Shown here: positions 17,325 through 25,195 of the stretch, in pieces | Position numbering within the stretch: the stretch's first letter is position 1 | How the letters are laid out: every line of letters begins with the position of its first letter | From: Bacillota bacterium | Lineage (GTDB): Bacteria; Bacillota; Clostridia; Lachnospirales; Lachnospiraceae | Direction of reading: 5' to 3' | Assembly (NCBI GenBank): GCA_023421505.1 | Contig: JAEZTJ010000102.1 | Coordinates: 22,589 to 86,588 of the forward strand | DNA length: 64,000 nt | Made by a program: the position numbers and the translations under genes | The notes under the pieces: model-generated | Told to the model about the DNA's origin: nothing | The model's input: the letters and a program-made list of their open reading frames with translations, nothing else | Databases searched by the model: none

Positions 17325-18146
17325 ATGTATAATAAAGATCAAAATGCTTCTGTTATTAGCTCAGATTTTAGTGTTAGCTCAAGCTGCGAAAAAGGTTGCG
17401 AAAAGGGCTGTGATGCTGCAGTAATTAAATCAGATACTCTTACAAATGCTGAGAATTATTGTTGGTATGGCGGAGATTATAAAATTCCTAAAGTACTGTC
17501 CGAATTCATCGTTCAGATTGATTCTGAAGCCAAAATAAGATTAAACGAACCCTCCTATGAAATCAAAAGAGTTGAAAAACAAATATTCCTTACACAATGC
17601 AGATATATTCCTCCGACAGATAAGGTATTCCTTGAAGGATATATCAGAAAGAATATTGAATATGCAGTAAAAACCTGCACTAAAGGTGGCGCGATCGGTG
17701 GTACGATCAGAGATACTACAGTTCATGTTCCGTTTAAGGCATATACGAAAGTTGATTTTAAAGGCTGCAAGCCTCTCATCAAACCCAATCCTACTGCTCT
17801 CGTAGCAAGATATTTCGATGCTGACATTATGGGTAAGAATTTTAGAGAAGCAGACCGCTCTGAAATCGAAATCTTCAACGAGCCCGTTTATTGTGAGCTT
17901 GAATGGTCAGCTATATTTGACGCTGATATTAATGATAAAGGCTGTAAAATTGATTGTCTCAGAAATGAAGAAGAGTTCCAGGAATTCACCGATAAATCTG
18001 TTATCTATATCTGCATTAAATTATTACAGAATCAACAGGTTTGCTGGCCTCATGTATACCCGCCTAAGGAAGAAGGTAAAAAGGATACTAACTCTATAGA
18101 TTCACAATGGTATTACCCTATTCCCGATATGCACCCGAAGCAATAA
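17325..18146 (+). CDS. Cysteine-rich SPOCS (DUF3794)-like protein
   Basis: 273 aa. The N-terminus carries a CEKGCEKGC cluster. The middle resembles a SPOCS/DUF3794 domain: VEKQIFLTQCRYIPP, then KVFLEGYIRKNIEYA, then TTVHVPFKAYTKVDF. SPOCS domains occur in SipL (spore coat/morphogenesis) and many Clostridia proteins of unknown role. There are about 15 Cys, and a basic and Pro-rich C-terminus. No signal peptide. A role in spore coat or exosporium is a guess from the domain and Cys content. ATG follows AAAGGAG. Single gene closed by a hairpin at 18268-18306. Confidence 0.65.
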   Translation: MYNKDQNASVISSDFSVSSSCEKGCEKGCDAAVIKSDTLTNAENYCWYGGDYKIPKVLSEFIVQIDSEAKIRLNEPSYEIKRVEKQIFLTQCRYIPPTDKVFLEGYIRKNIEYAVKTCTKGGAIGGTIRDTTVHVPFKAYTKVDFKGCKPLIKPNPTALVARYFDADIMGKNFREADRSEIEIFNEPVYCELEWSAIFDADINDKGCKIDCLRNEEEFQEFTDKSVIYICIKLLQNQQVCWPHVYPPKEEGKKDTNSIDSQWYYPIPDMHPKQ

Positions 18147-18267
18147 GTATTTTTAACAGCTGCCAAAGGTAGATTATAATGTTAATTACAAACGATAATG
18201 GAAATACTTACAATATAAAAATTTCTAATGATAAGTAAAATGCTTATGATTAAAATATAAGGTGAAA

Positions 18268-18306
18268 AGAGGCTGTTAAAGTGATTAAATGTCACTTACA
18301 GCCTCT
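18268..18306. terminator. Terminator between convergent genes
   Basis: AGAGGCTGT (18268-18276) and ACAGCCTCT (18298-18306) pair, and an inner GTGA/TCAC extends the stem. It serves the Cys-rich gene or azlD. Confidence 0.6.
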
Positions 18307-18334
18307 CTTCAGCTTTCTATGCCAGCACCTAAGC

Positions 18335-18670
18335 CTATTTAAAAACAGCCTGTACAAGGAACATATATATTACCGTTCCGCCACCTATACTTAACAGTAC
18401 ATTATTTCTCCATCTATGTAATATGATAATTGAGGCAATGGAAATCAGTTCTGGAATCCCATGCGGCTTAATACCTATAGATATATTTCGCAAGCAGTAA
18501 ATTATTAACAGGCCCATCATTGCAGCTGGTAAAACCCTGCCAAGATAGGTAATAAACTTTGGAGTTTCTTTATTTTCAGGAAACAAGATAAAAGGTAGAA
18601 ATCTCGTAAGCATCGCACCCAAGGCTACTGAAAAAATTATGATTATTGTCTGTATTCCTGTTAAATGCAT
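18335..18670 (-). CDS. azlD: Branched-chain amino acid exporter small subunit AzlD
   Basis: 111 aa with about four hydrophobic segments. The RFLPFILF and YLGRVLPAAMMGLLIIYC segments are characteristic of AzlD. AzlC and AzlD together export branched-chain amino acids. Its start overlaps the end of azlC by 10 bases, indicating translational coupling. Length is typical. Confidence 0.9.
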   Translation of the reverse strand: MHLTGIQTIIIIFSVALGAMLTRFLPFILFPENKETPKFITYLGRVLPAAMMGLLIIYCLRNISIGIKPHGIPELISIASIIILHRWRNNVLLSIGGGTVIYMFLVQAVFK

Positions 18671-19374
18671 ATTTTCTTTCTCCCCAACATTAAAGTAATT
18701 AATATGATAAACATTGCAGGTATGATTAGATTATCTCTGCCAAAAATGATTAAACTGATGATTGTACTGATAATTCCTATTATCGCGGAAATTCTGTTCG
18801 CCTTGTTTTTCCATTGTTCAAGGAAGAGAACAACAAATAATGCAGTTAATACAAAATCCAGTCCAGTTGTATTGAAGGTAATAAAATTTCCTAATACACT
18901 TCCAAGAAAGGTACCGAGTATCCAATATAAATAATTTAATAAGGATATTGTAAAATAAAAATATTTCCGTTTCACACCTTCCGGCGGTTCTACACTCGAA
19001 GATATGGAAAAGGTCTCATCGCAGAGAAAATAAATCAGGACTGCCCGAAGCTTACCTAAGCCTTTATATTTATTCAACATTGATATTCCATAGAAAAGAT
19101 GTCTGGCATTTACCATCAGACTCATAAGAAATGCCTGAATAGGATTAAACGCAGCTGTTAGGAAAGTGATCGCAACAAACTGCATACTTCCGCAAAATGC
19201 AATCGCACTCATGAGAACAGACCAGGGAAGTCCATAGCCCTTTGTCTGCATTAGTACACCATAAGCTGTCCCTAATACAAGAAAACCGGTTAAAACAGGT
19301 AGTGTTTTAGGAAAAGCAGCATAAAAAGCATATTGAAACTCTGACCGAACCGTATGATTACTCATTAATTTCAT
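18661..19374 (-). CDS. azlC: Branched-chain amino acid exporter AzlC
   Basis: 237 aa from the ATG at 19374 (GGAG 4-5 bases upstream); longer in-frame starts lie in the untranslated leader. Family features are YAFYAAFPKTLPVLTGFLVLG, MSAIAFCGSMQFVAI, LMVNARHLFYGISML and FLCDETFS. It is a multi-span permease forming the export system with AzlD. The promoter region carries a 33-bp palindrome, and a divergent XRE-cupin regulator lies next door. Confidence 0.9.
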   Translation of the reverse strand: MKLMSNHTVRSEFQYAFYAAFPKTLPVLTGFLVLGTAYGVLMQTKGYGLPWSVLMSAIAFCGSMQFVAITFLTAAFNPIQAFLMSLMVNARHLFYGISMLNKYKGLGKLRAVLIYFLCDETFSISSSVEPPEGVKRKYFYFTISLLNYLYWILGTFLGSVLGNFITFNTTGLDFVLTALFVVLFLEQWKNKANRISAIIGIISTIISLIIFGRDNLIIPAMFIILITLMLGRKKICI

Positions 19375-19411
19375 TGCACTCCTTCTCATCCTATTGTATA
19401 ATTGTATCAAA

Positions 19412-19461
19412 CAATCGTAAAATATAATTTATATTTTACGATTGTTAATTATATTTGTCAA
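19412..19461 (-). promoter_or_regulatory. azlCD promoter with 33-bp operator palindrome
   Basis: The minus strand has TTGACA (19456-19461), a 17-base spacer and TAAAAT (19433-19438). The -10 and likely start site are covered by a perfect palindrome of 16-bp arms around a central T (19412-19444; half-site CAATCGTAAAATATAA). A repressor bound here would block transcription. A second, smaller inverted repeat GATTGC/GCAATT (19541-19564) lies nearer the divergent regulator gene. Confidence 0.7.
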
Positions 19462-19595
19462 TTATATTTTATTTATAATAGTTGAATTGTCGGATGTGAT
19501 TATCAAGTTTATTTAAGATGAATTAAATTATAATACTGACGATTGCAAGAAATCATTCGCAATTAGCATAGTTAATATTAAATATGGAGGTTAGC

Positions 19596-20147
19596 ATGGA
19601 TATTAGCCAAATTATCGCCGATAATTTAAAAAGATTACGTATAGAGCGCAATCTCAGCTTGGGGCAGCTATCCGAGGAATGTCAAATCAGTAAAGTTATG
19701 CTTTCACAAATTGAAAAAGGGGATACCAATCCTACCATTAATACCTTATGGAAAATCGCAAATGGATTAAAGGTTCCCTATACTGCTTTACTTGAACAGC
19801 AGGAAAACAATACCATTGTAGTAAAAAAAGAGGAAACAGAGTCTTTGGTAGCGGAGGATGGGAATTATCGTATCTACTGCTATTATACAAATTCGCCAAA
19901 CAGGAATTTTGAGCTGTTTCAGATAGAGCTTGATGAAGGCTGCAGTTATACTTCAATCGGCCATTCAGAAAAATCACAGGAATATATAATGGTAATAGAA
20001 GGGGTATTAACCTTAACGGTTAATGAGGAGGCATATACCTTATATCCCAACGACACCATTAGCTTTATCGCATCAGTAAGGCATACTTACTGTAATAGTG
20101 GTAATGGACTTTTAAAATTAGTTAATATTAATTATTATCCTGTATAA
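19596..20147 (+). CDS. XRE-cupin transcriptional regulator
   Basis: 183 aa. Residues 1-60 form an XRE helix-turn-helix (NLSLGQLSEECQISKVMLSQIEKG). The C-terminal part is a cupin: HSEKSQEYIMVIEGVLTLTV, then DTISFIASVRHTYCNSG. It starts at the ATG at 19596 with GGAGG 5 bases upstream; an earlier ATG contains that site. Cupin domains of this class bind small ligands. The divergent azlCD operon and its palindrome make it the likely local regulator of amino acid export. Confidence 0.9.
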   Translation: MDISQIIADNLKRLRIERNLSLGQLSEECQISKVMLSQIEKGDTNPTINTLWKIANGLKVPYTALLEQQENNTIVVKKEETESLVAEDGNYRIYCYYTNSPNRNFELFQIELDEGCSYTSIGHSEKSQEYIMVIEGVLTLTVNEEAYTLYPNDTISFIASVRHTYCNSGNGLLKLVNINYYPV

Positions 20148-20156
20148 TATAATCTG

Positions 20157-20208
20157 CTATAAAAATGAGGATTTAAAGTACTCTAACTTTAAATCCTCAT
20201 TTTTATAG
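20157..20208. terminator. Bidirectional terminator
   Basis: Perfect 23-bp arms (20157-20179 and 20186-20208) with a 6-base loop, containing AAAAATGAGG and CCTCATTTTT, between convergent genes. Confidence 0.8.
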
Positions 20209-20234
20209 TAGATTTATGGGCAATTATTTTCTTA

Positions 20235-20657
20235 TTATATTATTACTCGATTACAGCTTTCTGTTTCAGAATATCTCTGATCTGCTTTCCCTTGACAGAT
20301 TTTATTCCACTGACAATCACCACAAACAACAGCAAGCCTTCCTGCTCTGATAATCTGTGTATCGACGAGTTCCTTCAGCTTATGAAAGTTTAAGAGCTGT
20401 CCTTCCTGAAGCTTACAGATAGATAATACCGTTTTATCATAATAATTGACTTTACTCTCAGAACTACATTTTGAATCCTGATTATGCGGACAACAGCTAC
20501 AGATTGAATCAGCAGCTACGATTAGCCGAACCAAGGAAGCCCCCTCTAGCCGATCAATTACTTTTATCATATTATCTATAAATTCAGGGCTATATCCTTT
20601 CCCCTCAAAGAATGAAATACATAATAAATGATGAGGCCGTAAATTATTTATTAACAT
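20235..20657 (-). CDS. DUF1284 domain protein
   Basis: 140 aa. It begins NNLRPHHLLCISFFEGKGYSPEF, the DUF1284 signature. It holds eight or more Cys, including SICSCCPHN and CGDCQWNKIC, that could bind iron-sulfur clusters or metal. The function of the family is unknown. Its start overlaps bioY's end by 14 bases, so it is translationally coupled to biotin uptake here. It has only a weak own ribosome binding site. Confidence 0.8.
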   Translation of the reverse strand: MLINNLRPHHLLCISFFEGKGYSPEFIDNMIKVIDRLEGASLVRLIVAADSICSCCPHNQDSKCSSESKVNYYDKTVLSICKLQEGQLLNFHKLKELVDTQIIRAGRLAVVCGDCQWNKICQGKADQRYSETESCNRVII

Positions 20658-21198
20658 AAGGAGCCAGCCTTTTTACTATGATTACAGCCATTGCAGTCTT
20701 GATTAAATCAGGGATGATAAAGGGAAATACACACCATCCAAGTACCGCAGTTAGTCCAACAGCCCCTGTATCTCTCGTATATACATACATAAACCATGCT
20801 GTACCAAATAAATAGCAGCAAGACATACCTACAAGCATTGCCAGTATGATAATCGGGGTTTTGTTACCGAAAAGTCGCGTGATCAGTGAGTAGGCTAAAG
20901 CGGTAAAAATAAATCCAATAATATAACCGCCTGTCATTCCGAGTAAAGCGCCAACGCCGCTTCCAAAGCCAGCAAATACAGGAAGCCCTATAACACCCAG
21001 TAATATGTATAACAAAACAGCTATCGTACCTCTTTTTCCTCCAAGCAAACCGACTGTACATAGTACTGCAAAGGTTTGAAGGGTAAAGGGTATTGCAGTG
21101 GGTATGGATATCCACGAGCATACCGCAATTAAGATTGCACACATGGAGATATATACCATATCTAGTGTTTTATATTTCTTCGCAGTCATTTCTCTCAT
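20644..21198 (-). CDS. bioY: Biotin transporter BioY (ECF S component)
   Basis: 184 aa from the ATG at 21198 (AGGAGG 9 bases upstream). It has six membrane segments. WISIPTAIPFTLQTFAVL near the N-terminus, GLPVFAGFGSGVGALLGMTGGYIIGF and the later conserved segments are diagnostic of BioY. No ECF A/T components are next door, so it works with a shared module encoded elsewhere or alone. A BirA-type operator lies upstream. Confidence 0.93.
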   Translation of the reverse strand: MREMTAKKYKTLDMVYISMCAILIAVCSWISIPTAIPFTLQTFAVLCTVGLLGGKRGTIAVLLYILLGVIGLPVFAGFGSGVGALLGMTGGYIIGFIFTALAYSLITRLFGNKTPIIILAMLVGMSCCYLFGTAWFMYVYTRDTGAVGLTAVLGWCVFPFIIPDLIKTAMAVIIVKRLAPYVNK

Positions 21199-21223
21199 TA
21201 GGAACAACCTCCTTTTTTGGTAT

Positions 21224-21281
21224 AGTATAATACTGTTTTTATATATTGTCAACTTAATAATTATAATCAGTCGACAATATA
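21224..21281 (-). promoter_or_regulatory. bioY promoter with BirA-type operator
   Basis: Minus strand: TTGACA (21247-21252), 17-base spacer, TATACT (21224-21229). Overlapping the -35 is the inverted repeat TATATTGTCAACT (21242-21254) / AGTCGACAATATA (21269-21281), with cores TTGTCAAC and GTCGACAA separated by 16 bases. This fits the Firmicute BirA box pattern TTGTTAAC-N14-16-GTTAACAA. Confidence 0.8.
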
Positions 21282-21336
21282 TAATAATATGACTATTCTA
21301 AAAAAGGAGGTACTCTTTACATGACTAATTCATTCC

Positions 21337-21747
21337 CTATTCCTTCGTGCTATCCGACTTACTCTTAGCGTTCTTTTTTGTTTCTGCCAAACGTAAATTC
21401 TCCGCTGCTCTATAGCGGACTATTTCCCCTATTAATTCTAGCGGTAATGGCTTGCTCATAGGAAATTGAATGGCACCCTTTGAGCTTTTATATTCAGCGA
21501 GTTGCGTTTTAAATATCTCAATCCCGCTTGGGGCGGGATAAAAGCCTATATGATTTTTATGTGCAGCAAAATGCACCAGATTACCATACAAATCATAAGT
21601 AGGCATCTGCCAGCTAATTTTCTCTTTCGCTTCCGGTACTGTTTCCTTAATTAGATTTCTGAGTAAATGTAATTTCTCCTGAACCTCTGCTGGAAATTGA
21701 AAAATATAATCATCCACTGTCTGATAGGAGGGTTTATTCTCTTCCAT
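21337..21747 (-). CDS. DUF1801 / YdhG-like iron chaperone family protein
   Basis: 136 aa. Characteristic segments are YIFQFPAEVQEKLHLLRNLIKETVPEAKEKISWQMPTY (shortened here: FPAEVQEKLHLLRNLI and EAKEKISWQMPTY), then HIGFYPAPSGIEIF and KGAIQFPMSKPLPLELIG. The fold resembles bacterial frataxin-like YdhG/DUF1801 proteins; function is uncertain. Start ATG at 21747 with GGAG 5 bases upstream; the longer ATG at 21771 was rejected. Confidence 0.82.
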   Translation of the reverse strand: MEENKPSYQTVDDYIFQFPAEVQEKLHLLRNLIKETVPEAKEKISWQMPTYDLYGNLVHFAAHKNHIGFYPAPSGIEIFKTQLAEYKSSKGAIQFPMSKPLPLELIGEIVRYRAAENLRLAETKKNAKSKSDSTKE

Positions 21748-21849
21748 TGTAACTCCATTCCAGGAACTCATTAAAATATAATTATTTTCTAATAAAATGA
21801 TATTCCTTTATTGTATTCTATTTTATCCAGAGCATATTAATTATATTAT

Positions 21850-22209
21850 TCAATCTTCCTTTTGTCTATTATAACCTTTCTCTCCATAGGGAGATAATTT
21901 ATCTAGCCAAAGCTGCTTCATCTGCTTCATTTCCCACCGGATATCTGTTATATCCTCGGTTACCTTTTCTTCAAGCACCTCATAGGTAAAGGCTTCTGCG
22001 CCCAACTCCTTCCAGTCCTTTTGCAGCTCAAAATTCATATGTCTTCCCATATCTAATTGAGCCTGTATCGCATACCAGCGATTTTTTAAATTTGGATAGG
22101 CAGTTATATATATTTTTCCATTCTTCTTATTTTTAATTTGTATAACACCCATATATGTTTTAAGTTGTTTATACTTTTCTAAAAGCTCTTTCCGCGTATT
22201 CTTTTCCAT
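21850..22209 (-). CDS. GIY-YIG-like nuclease family protein
   Basis: 119 aa from the ATG at 22209 (GAGGAG). It matches the GIY-YIG fold in its shortened Firmicute version: YMGVIQIKNKKNGKIYITAY, then NRWYAIQAQLDMGRH and a late EEKV acidic position. The second motif is degenerate (IYITAY in place of YIG), so activity is uncertain. It lies next to a DUF2087 regulator on the same strand, a neighbourhood I recall as recurrent. A palindromic repeat separates the two genes. Confidence 0.78.
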   Translation of the reverse strand: MEKNTRKELLEKYKQLKTYMGVIQIKNKKNGKIYITAYPNLKNRWYAIQAQLDMGRHMNFELQKDWKELGAEAFTYEVLEEKVTEDITDIRWEMKQMKQLWLDKLSPYGEKGYNRQKED

Positions 22210-22242
22210 TTTTATTCTCCTCTTATTCATATAGATACACTT

Positions 22243-22390
22243 GGTAATTGCGAAACTCATTAACTGTAAATATTGTATACACATTAGGTACTATTCCGAA
22301 GCGGAAGTTAAGCCCGAAGGAGCGTTGAAGCGAAGGAATATTTATCTAATGTGTATACAATAAATAAGACTATATCGTTTCGCAATCACC
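22243..22390 (+). repeat. Dispersed palindromic repeat, copy A (148 bp)
   Basis: Terminal inverted repeats GGTAATTGCGAAAC (22243-22256) and GTTTCGCAATCACC (22377-22390). An inner inverted pair TTGTATACACATTAG / CTAATGTGTATACAA makes one long hairpin. It is homologous end to end with copy E in reverse orientation (53634-53795). It lies 34 bases upstream of the GIY-YIG start. It is flanked by a 16-bp direct repeat TCATATAGATACACTT (22227-22242 and 22391-22406). Confidence 0.8.
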
Positions 22391-22476
22391 TCATATAGAT
22401 ACACTTATAGTAGGCTTGCGAAATACATCAACTATGAGCATTGTAAGCACAGTAGATACCATTCCAAATCGGAAGC
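22391..22476 (+). repeat. Degenerate tandem half-copy of repeat A
   Basis: After the second TCATATAGATACACTT the sequence follows the left half of copy A with substitutions (TTGCGAAA, ATTGTA, CACAGTAGATACCATTCC, CGGAAG). It ends just before the DUF2087 regulator's stop codon. This shows a tandem duplication of a unit that includes the 16-bp flank. Confidence 0.6.
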
Positions 22477-22482
22477 TATTAC

Positions 22483-23229
22483 TTATTTCATCCAATATTC
22501 CGTACAGTCATCAGTTCTACCCATAAATCCATAATCAACCAGATATCGCCTAAGCACTGCATAGTCATCATAAATTGCTTCTAATATTTCATTTAACTCT
22601 TTTTCAGTATAATGCCTTCCATATACTAACTGCTCTGTTATTTTAGCAAGAATCACTATTTTTTTCTTTTCCTTATGAGGAAAACTCTTTAAATTCAGCG
22701 GCGTCAAACTATAAAATGAGGTTTTTAATATTTGTTCTTTTTCCTTCTCCGTTGTAATATAACGATCGTCCACCATAGTCGCATTGCTATGTACCGGAAT
22801 AATAGTCTCCTCTGTAATCAGTCTTTTCTCCATCATCTGTTCATAAATCGCCAAGTACATTTTTGCCTGTTTGGCTTTCTCGCGAAACATAAATCTCTGA
22901 TGTCTCACTGAAGACGTGGTAATACCAAGTATTCCCGCAATCTCCTTATCCGAATGACCTGTATAAAATAGCATTAATAATTCTTTTTGATTATCTGTAA
23001 AGGTATTATATTTTGAGTCTGAATAGAGTAATTGTTTTAAAACATCGCCATGTTCCATTTTTATATGAATTGTTACTGCATGTAATGCATCGTAAAATCT
23101 ATCCTTAATCGCAAATATTTCCCCTTCTTCAAATGCTTTCTTACAAGTATTGCAGATATAGGTATTAGAAGCTCCATCAAATTGATAGCCGTTCTTTAAT
23201 TCTTCAATCGTCAACTTTTCAATTTCCAT
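22483..23229 (-). CDS. LuxR-type HTH regulator with DUF2087 domain
   Basis: 248 aa from the ATG at 23229 (AAAGG 8 bases upstream). The N-terminus has a CNTCKKAF zinc-finger-like CxxC with a later HIKMEH. The middle is a LuxR/sigma-4-like helix-turn-helix (FTDNQKELLMLFYTGHSDKEIAGILGITTSSVRH; read as DKEIAGILGITTSSVRHQ). The C-terminal DUF2087 reads FPHKEKKKIVILAKI, then GRHYTEKELNEILEAIYDDYAVLRRYLVD (here as YTEKELNEILEAIYDDYA). It is a transcription regulator of unknown target, adjacent to the GIY-YIG gene. Confidence 0.85.
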   Translation of the reverse strand: MEIEKLTIEELKNGYQFDGASNTYICNTCKKAFEEGEIFAIKDRFYDALHAVTIHIKMEHGDVLKQLLYSDSKYNTFTDNQKELLMLFYTGHSDKEIAGILGITTSSVRHQRFMFREKAKQAKMYLAIYEQMMEKRLITEETIIPVHSNATMVDDRYITTEKEKEQILKTSFYSLTPLNLKSFPHKEKKKIVILAKITEQLVYGRHYTEKELNEILEAIYDDYAVLRRYLVDYGFMGRTDDCTEYWMK

Positions 23230-23238
23230 ATTCAACAC

Positions 23239-23615
23239 CTTTCATAAATTTATATATAAGGATTAAGCTATTATAAAACAATATTACTTTCTTTATTATA
23301 TCAACAACAAATATTATTTCACTCAAACTCTCCTACGCGATATTACAATACTATTGTACTATTGTTTATGATATACGTCAACATTTTTATTATTCGTTGT
23401 TATATAGTCATATTCTCATGTATTATGCTGTAGCAATTATATCTCTTTCTATGAATGATTTTACAATATAAGCATATCCATTCTTAGAAGCATTCGTAAA
23501 ATTATCTGTTGTGTAAAATCTCATAAATAGAGTAGAGAAATATTAGTGCCATGCCTGGCATACAAATAAAGCGCCAGTATTCTAAAATCAGAATACTGGC
23601 GCTTTATCGGTTACA
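23239..23615. other. Intergenic region without a gene
   Basis: Very AT-rich. It contains the DUF2087 regulator's promoter region, a small TGCCATGCCTGGCA palindrome (23547-23560) and the terminator hairpin at 23568-23605. No coding frame is supported. Confidence 0.5.
23568..23605 (-). terminator. Terminator after membrane protein gene
   Basis: Perfect 16-bp arms AAAGCGCCAGTATTCT (23568-23583) and complement (23590-23605), 11 bases past the stop at 23616. Confidence 0.8.
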
Positions 23616-24359
23616 TTACTTTTTTACTGTTTTACGAAATCTAATCCAGACAACAGTACCTCCAATAATTACAGCAGCTCCTGCAGTGCAGGCAAGTGCA
23701 GCCGGGACAACCGGATTTGATGCTTTTGAATCTGCCGCACCTGTTGCATAAGCCAGAACCTCGCTATCGTCTGCAACAGTACCAACCGCAGTAGTTTCAA
23801 CACTGGTTATCTGCATTTCTGCTTTTGATGCATCGGTATCCTCAGCTGCCATGCCTGCTTCTGCAATAGAAGTATCATATAGTACAGCATCTGTTACAAC
23901 AGAGGTATCAGAAGCTGTATCAGCTACTGCCGCATCTTCAGGCAAGACTTCCTTTGGTTCTGTTGCTACGCCTGTATCAGCAGCCTGCATATAGTCAACT
24001 TGAGTTTTGAATATAACAGCCTGATCTCCCTCGACTACTTTAATTGTATCCTTACCAAGTGCCTCATATAAATAGTCTGCATTTGCATCGCTATATGGTG
24101 TGATACCGATTTCGATGTAATGGTCGAGTGCCACCGTATGGGTTATCTTAAATCCCCTTTCAGCTATTTCCTTTGCTTGCTCTTCAAATAAAAATTTATC
24201 AATTTCCGCTTGCTTCTCATACATCTTGTTATCAACTTCGATCTTTCCAGAACTCGCTGAATTCCCTCCCCCTACTTCTGCTGCAAATACCGCACTGGTT
24301 GAAAAGCTTACTAAATAAGCACTAAGTACAAGCGCCTTCATAAATTTTGATTTCATCAT
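23616..24359 (-). CDS. Secreted, C-terminally membrane-anchored protein of unknown function
   Basis: 247 aa from the ATG at 24359 (GGAGG 8 bases upstream). I do not recognise the family. Visible features are a signal peptide (KSKFMKALVLSAYLVSFSTS, cleavage near AVFA-AE), a charged segment of about 120 residues, an Ala/Asp/Thr-rich low-complexity stretch, and a C-terminal membrane segment VVPAALACTAGAAVIIGGTV followed by basic RFRKTVKK. It is a type I surface protein. It follows the ECF sigma/anti-sigma pair by about 120 bases and may be part of or controlled by that system. Confidence 0.7.
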   Translation of the reverse strand: MMKSKFMKALVLSAYLVSFSTSAVFAAEVGGGNSASSGKIEVDNKMYEKQAEIDKFLFEEQAKEIAERGFKITHTVALDHYIEIGITPYSDANADYLYEALGKDTIKVVEGDQAVIFKTQVDYMQAADTGVATEPKEVLPEDAAVADTASDTSVVTDAVLYDTSIAEAGMAAEDTDASKAEMQITSVETTAVGTVADDSEVLAYATGAADSKASNPVVPAALACTAGAAVIIGGTVVWIRFRKTVKK

Positions 24360-24481
24360 ACTATTATCCTCCATATTTTCAAAATTTGTCTAATAATTTA
24401 ATTTTACCGGCAACTATAACCTTTTTTCATACTCCATTTATTGCCTATTTTATTAATAATCTCAATCCGAAACTTGCTAAT

Positions 24482-25195
24482 TTATTTCATTGCTTCTGCT
24501 ACCTTTAACGCCTTCTCCTCATCAATATACCCAGATATGCTGTAATGGACCCCATTATTATACCAAAGCAGCTCAGTATATTGATTATCCTTGTTAGAAT
24601 TCATCGTATTGAAGGATGACTTAATATATCCGGGAATTCCGTTTATGGTAATTGAAGAATACTCCGATAATCCGTCCTGCAATTGTGACTTTTCCTGTGT
24701 GATAAGGAGTGTTTGTTCTCCGAAACTATAGCTAAGTTCAACTTTTTCCGCAGTGTTTTTATCGTTGCCATATGCCGTTATAACATGAAGCTCATAATTC
24801 TCCGGAATATAAGCCGGGATTAGAAAGTCACTTCCAAAGCTTTCTTTCGCTTCCTCCGGAGTATTAAAAGTCCAATTATTACCGACTGTCTCATCCAGTG
24901 CTAATATGCTATTTGTACTCTCCGGCAAGGCCTCGGTGCTTTCACCGGTATCTGCCAAAATATTTATCTTAGAATTATCTTCTTTATTTATTTGTCTTTG
25001 AAGCGGTAATATACCGGAAAAATTTAATAAGCCTATAACAAAGAGCATGCAGGCTGCAGGTATCAATACTCTTCCTACCGGAAAATGCTTTCTCTTTGTG
25101 CACTGCATTAAAGTTTTTCTTTTTAGCTCATCTCCCACACTGGTATCACTCATGATTTCATCTGCAATCTCCTTAAAGTCCTTCAATTTATCCAT
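24482..25195 (-). CDS. Anti-sigma factor-like DUF4367 protein
   Basis: 237 aa. The short cytoplasmic N-terminus (about 40 residues) is followed by one membrane segment VLIPAACMLFVIGLLNFSGI. The extracellular domain has the DUF4367 pattern (IPAYIPENYEL, NGIPGYIKS, LLWYNNGVHYSISG). The start overlaps the sigma gene's end by 8 bases. This is the usual layout of a membrane anti-sigma factor that holds its ECF sigma inactive until an outside signal arrives. The signal is unknown. Confidence 0.8.
   Translation of the reverse strand: MDKLKDFKEIADEIMSDTSVGDELKRKTLMQCTKRKHFPVGRVLIPAACMLFVIGLLNFSGILPLQRQINKEDNSKINILADTGESTEALPESTNSILALDETVGNNWTFNTPEEAKESFGSDFLIPAYIPENYELHVITAYGNDKNTAEKVELSYSFGEQTLLITQEKSQLQDGLSEYSSITINGIPGYIKSSFNTMNSNKDNQYTELLWYNNGVHYSISGYIDEEKALKVAEAMK

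Noticed and set aside
22227..22406. 16-bp direct repeat flanking repeat A read as a target-site duplication
   Set aside because: The second flank is followed by a degraded left half of the same element, so the direct repeat is part of a tandem duplication unit.
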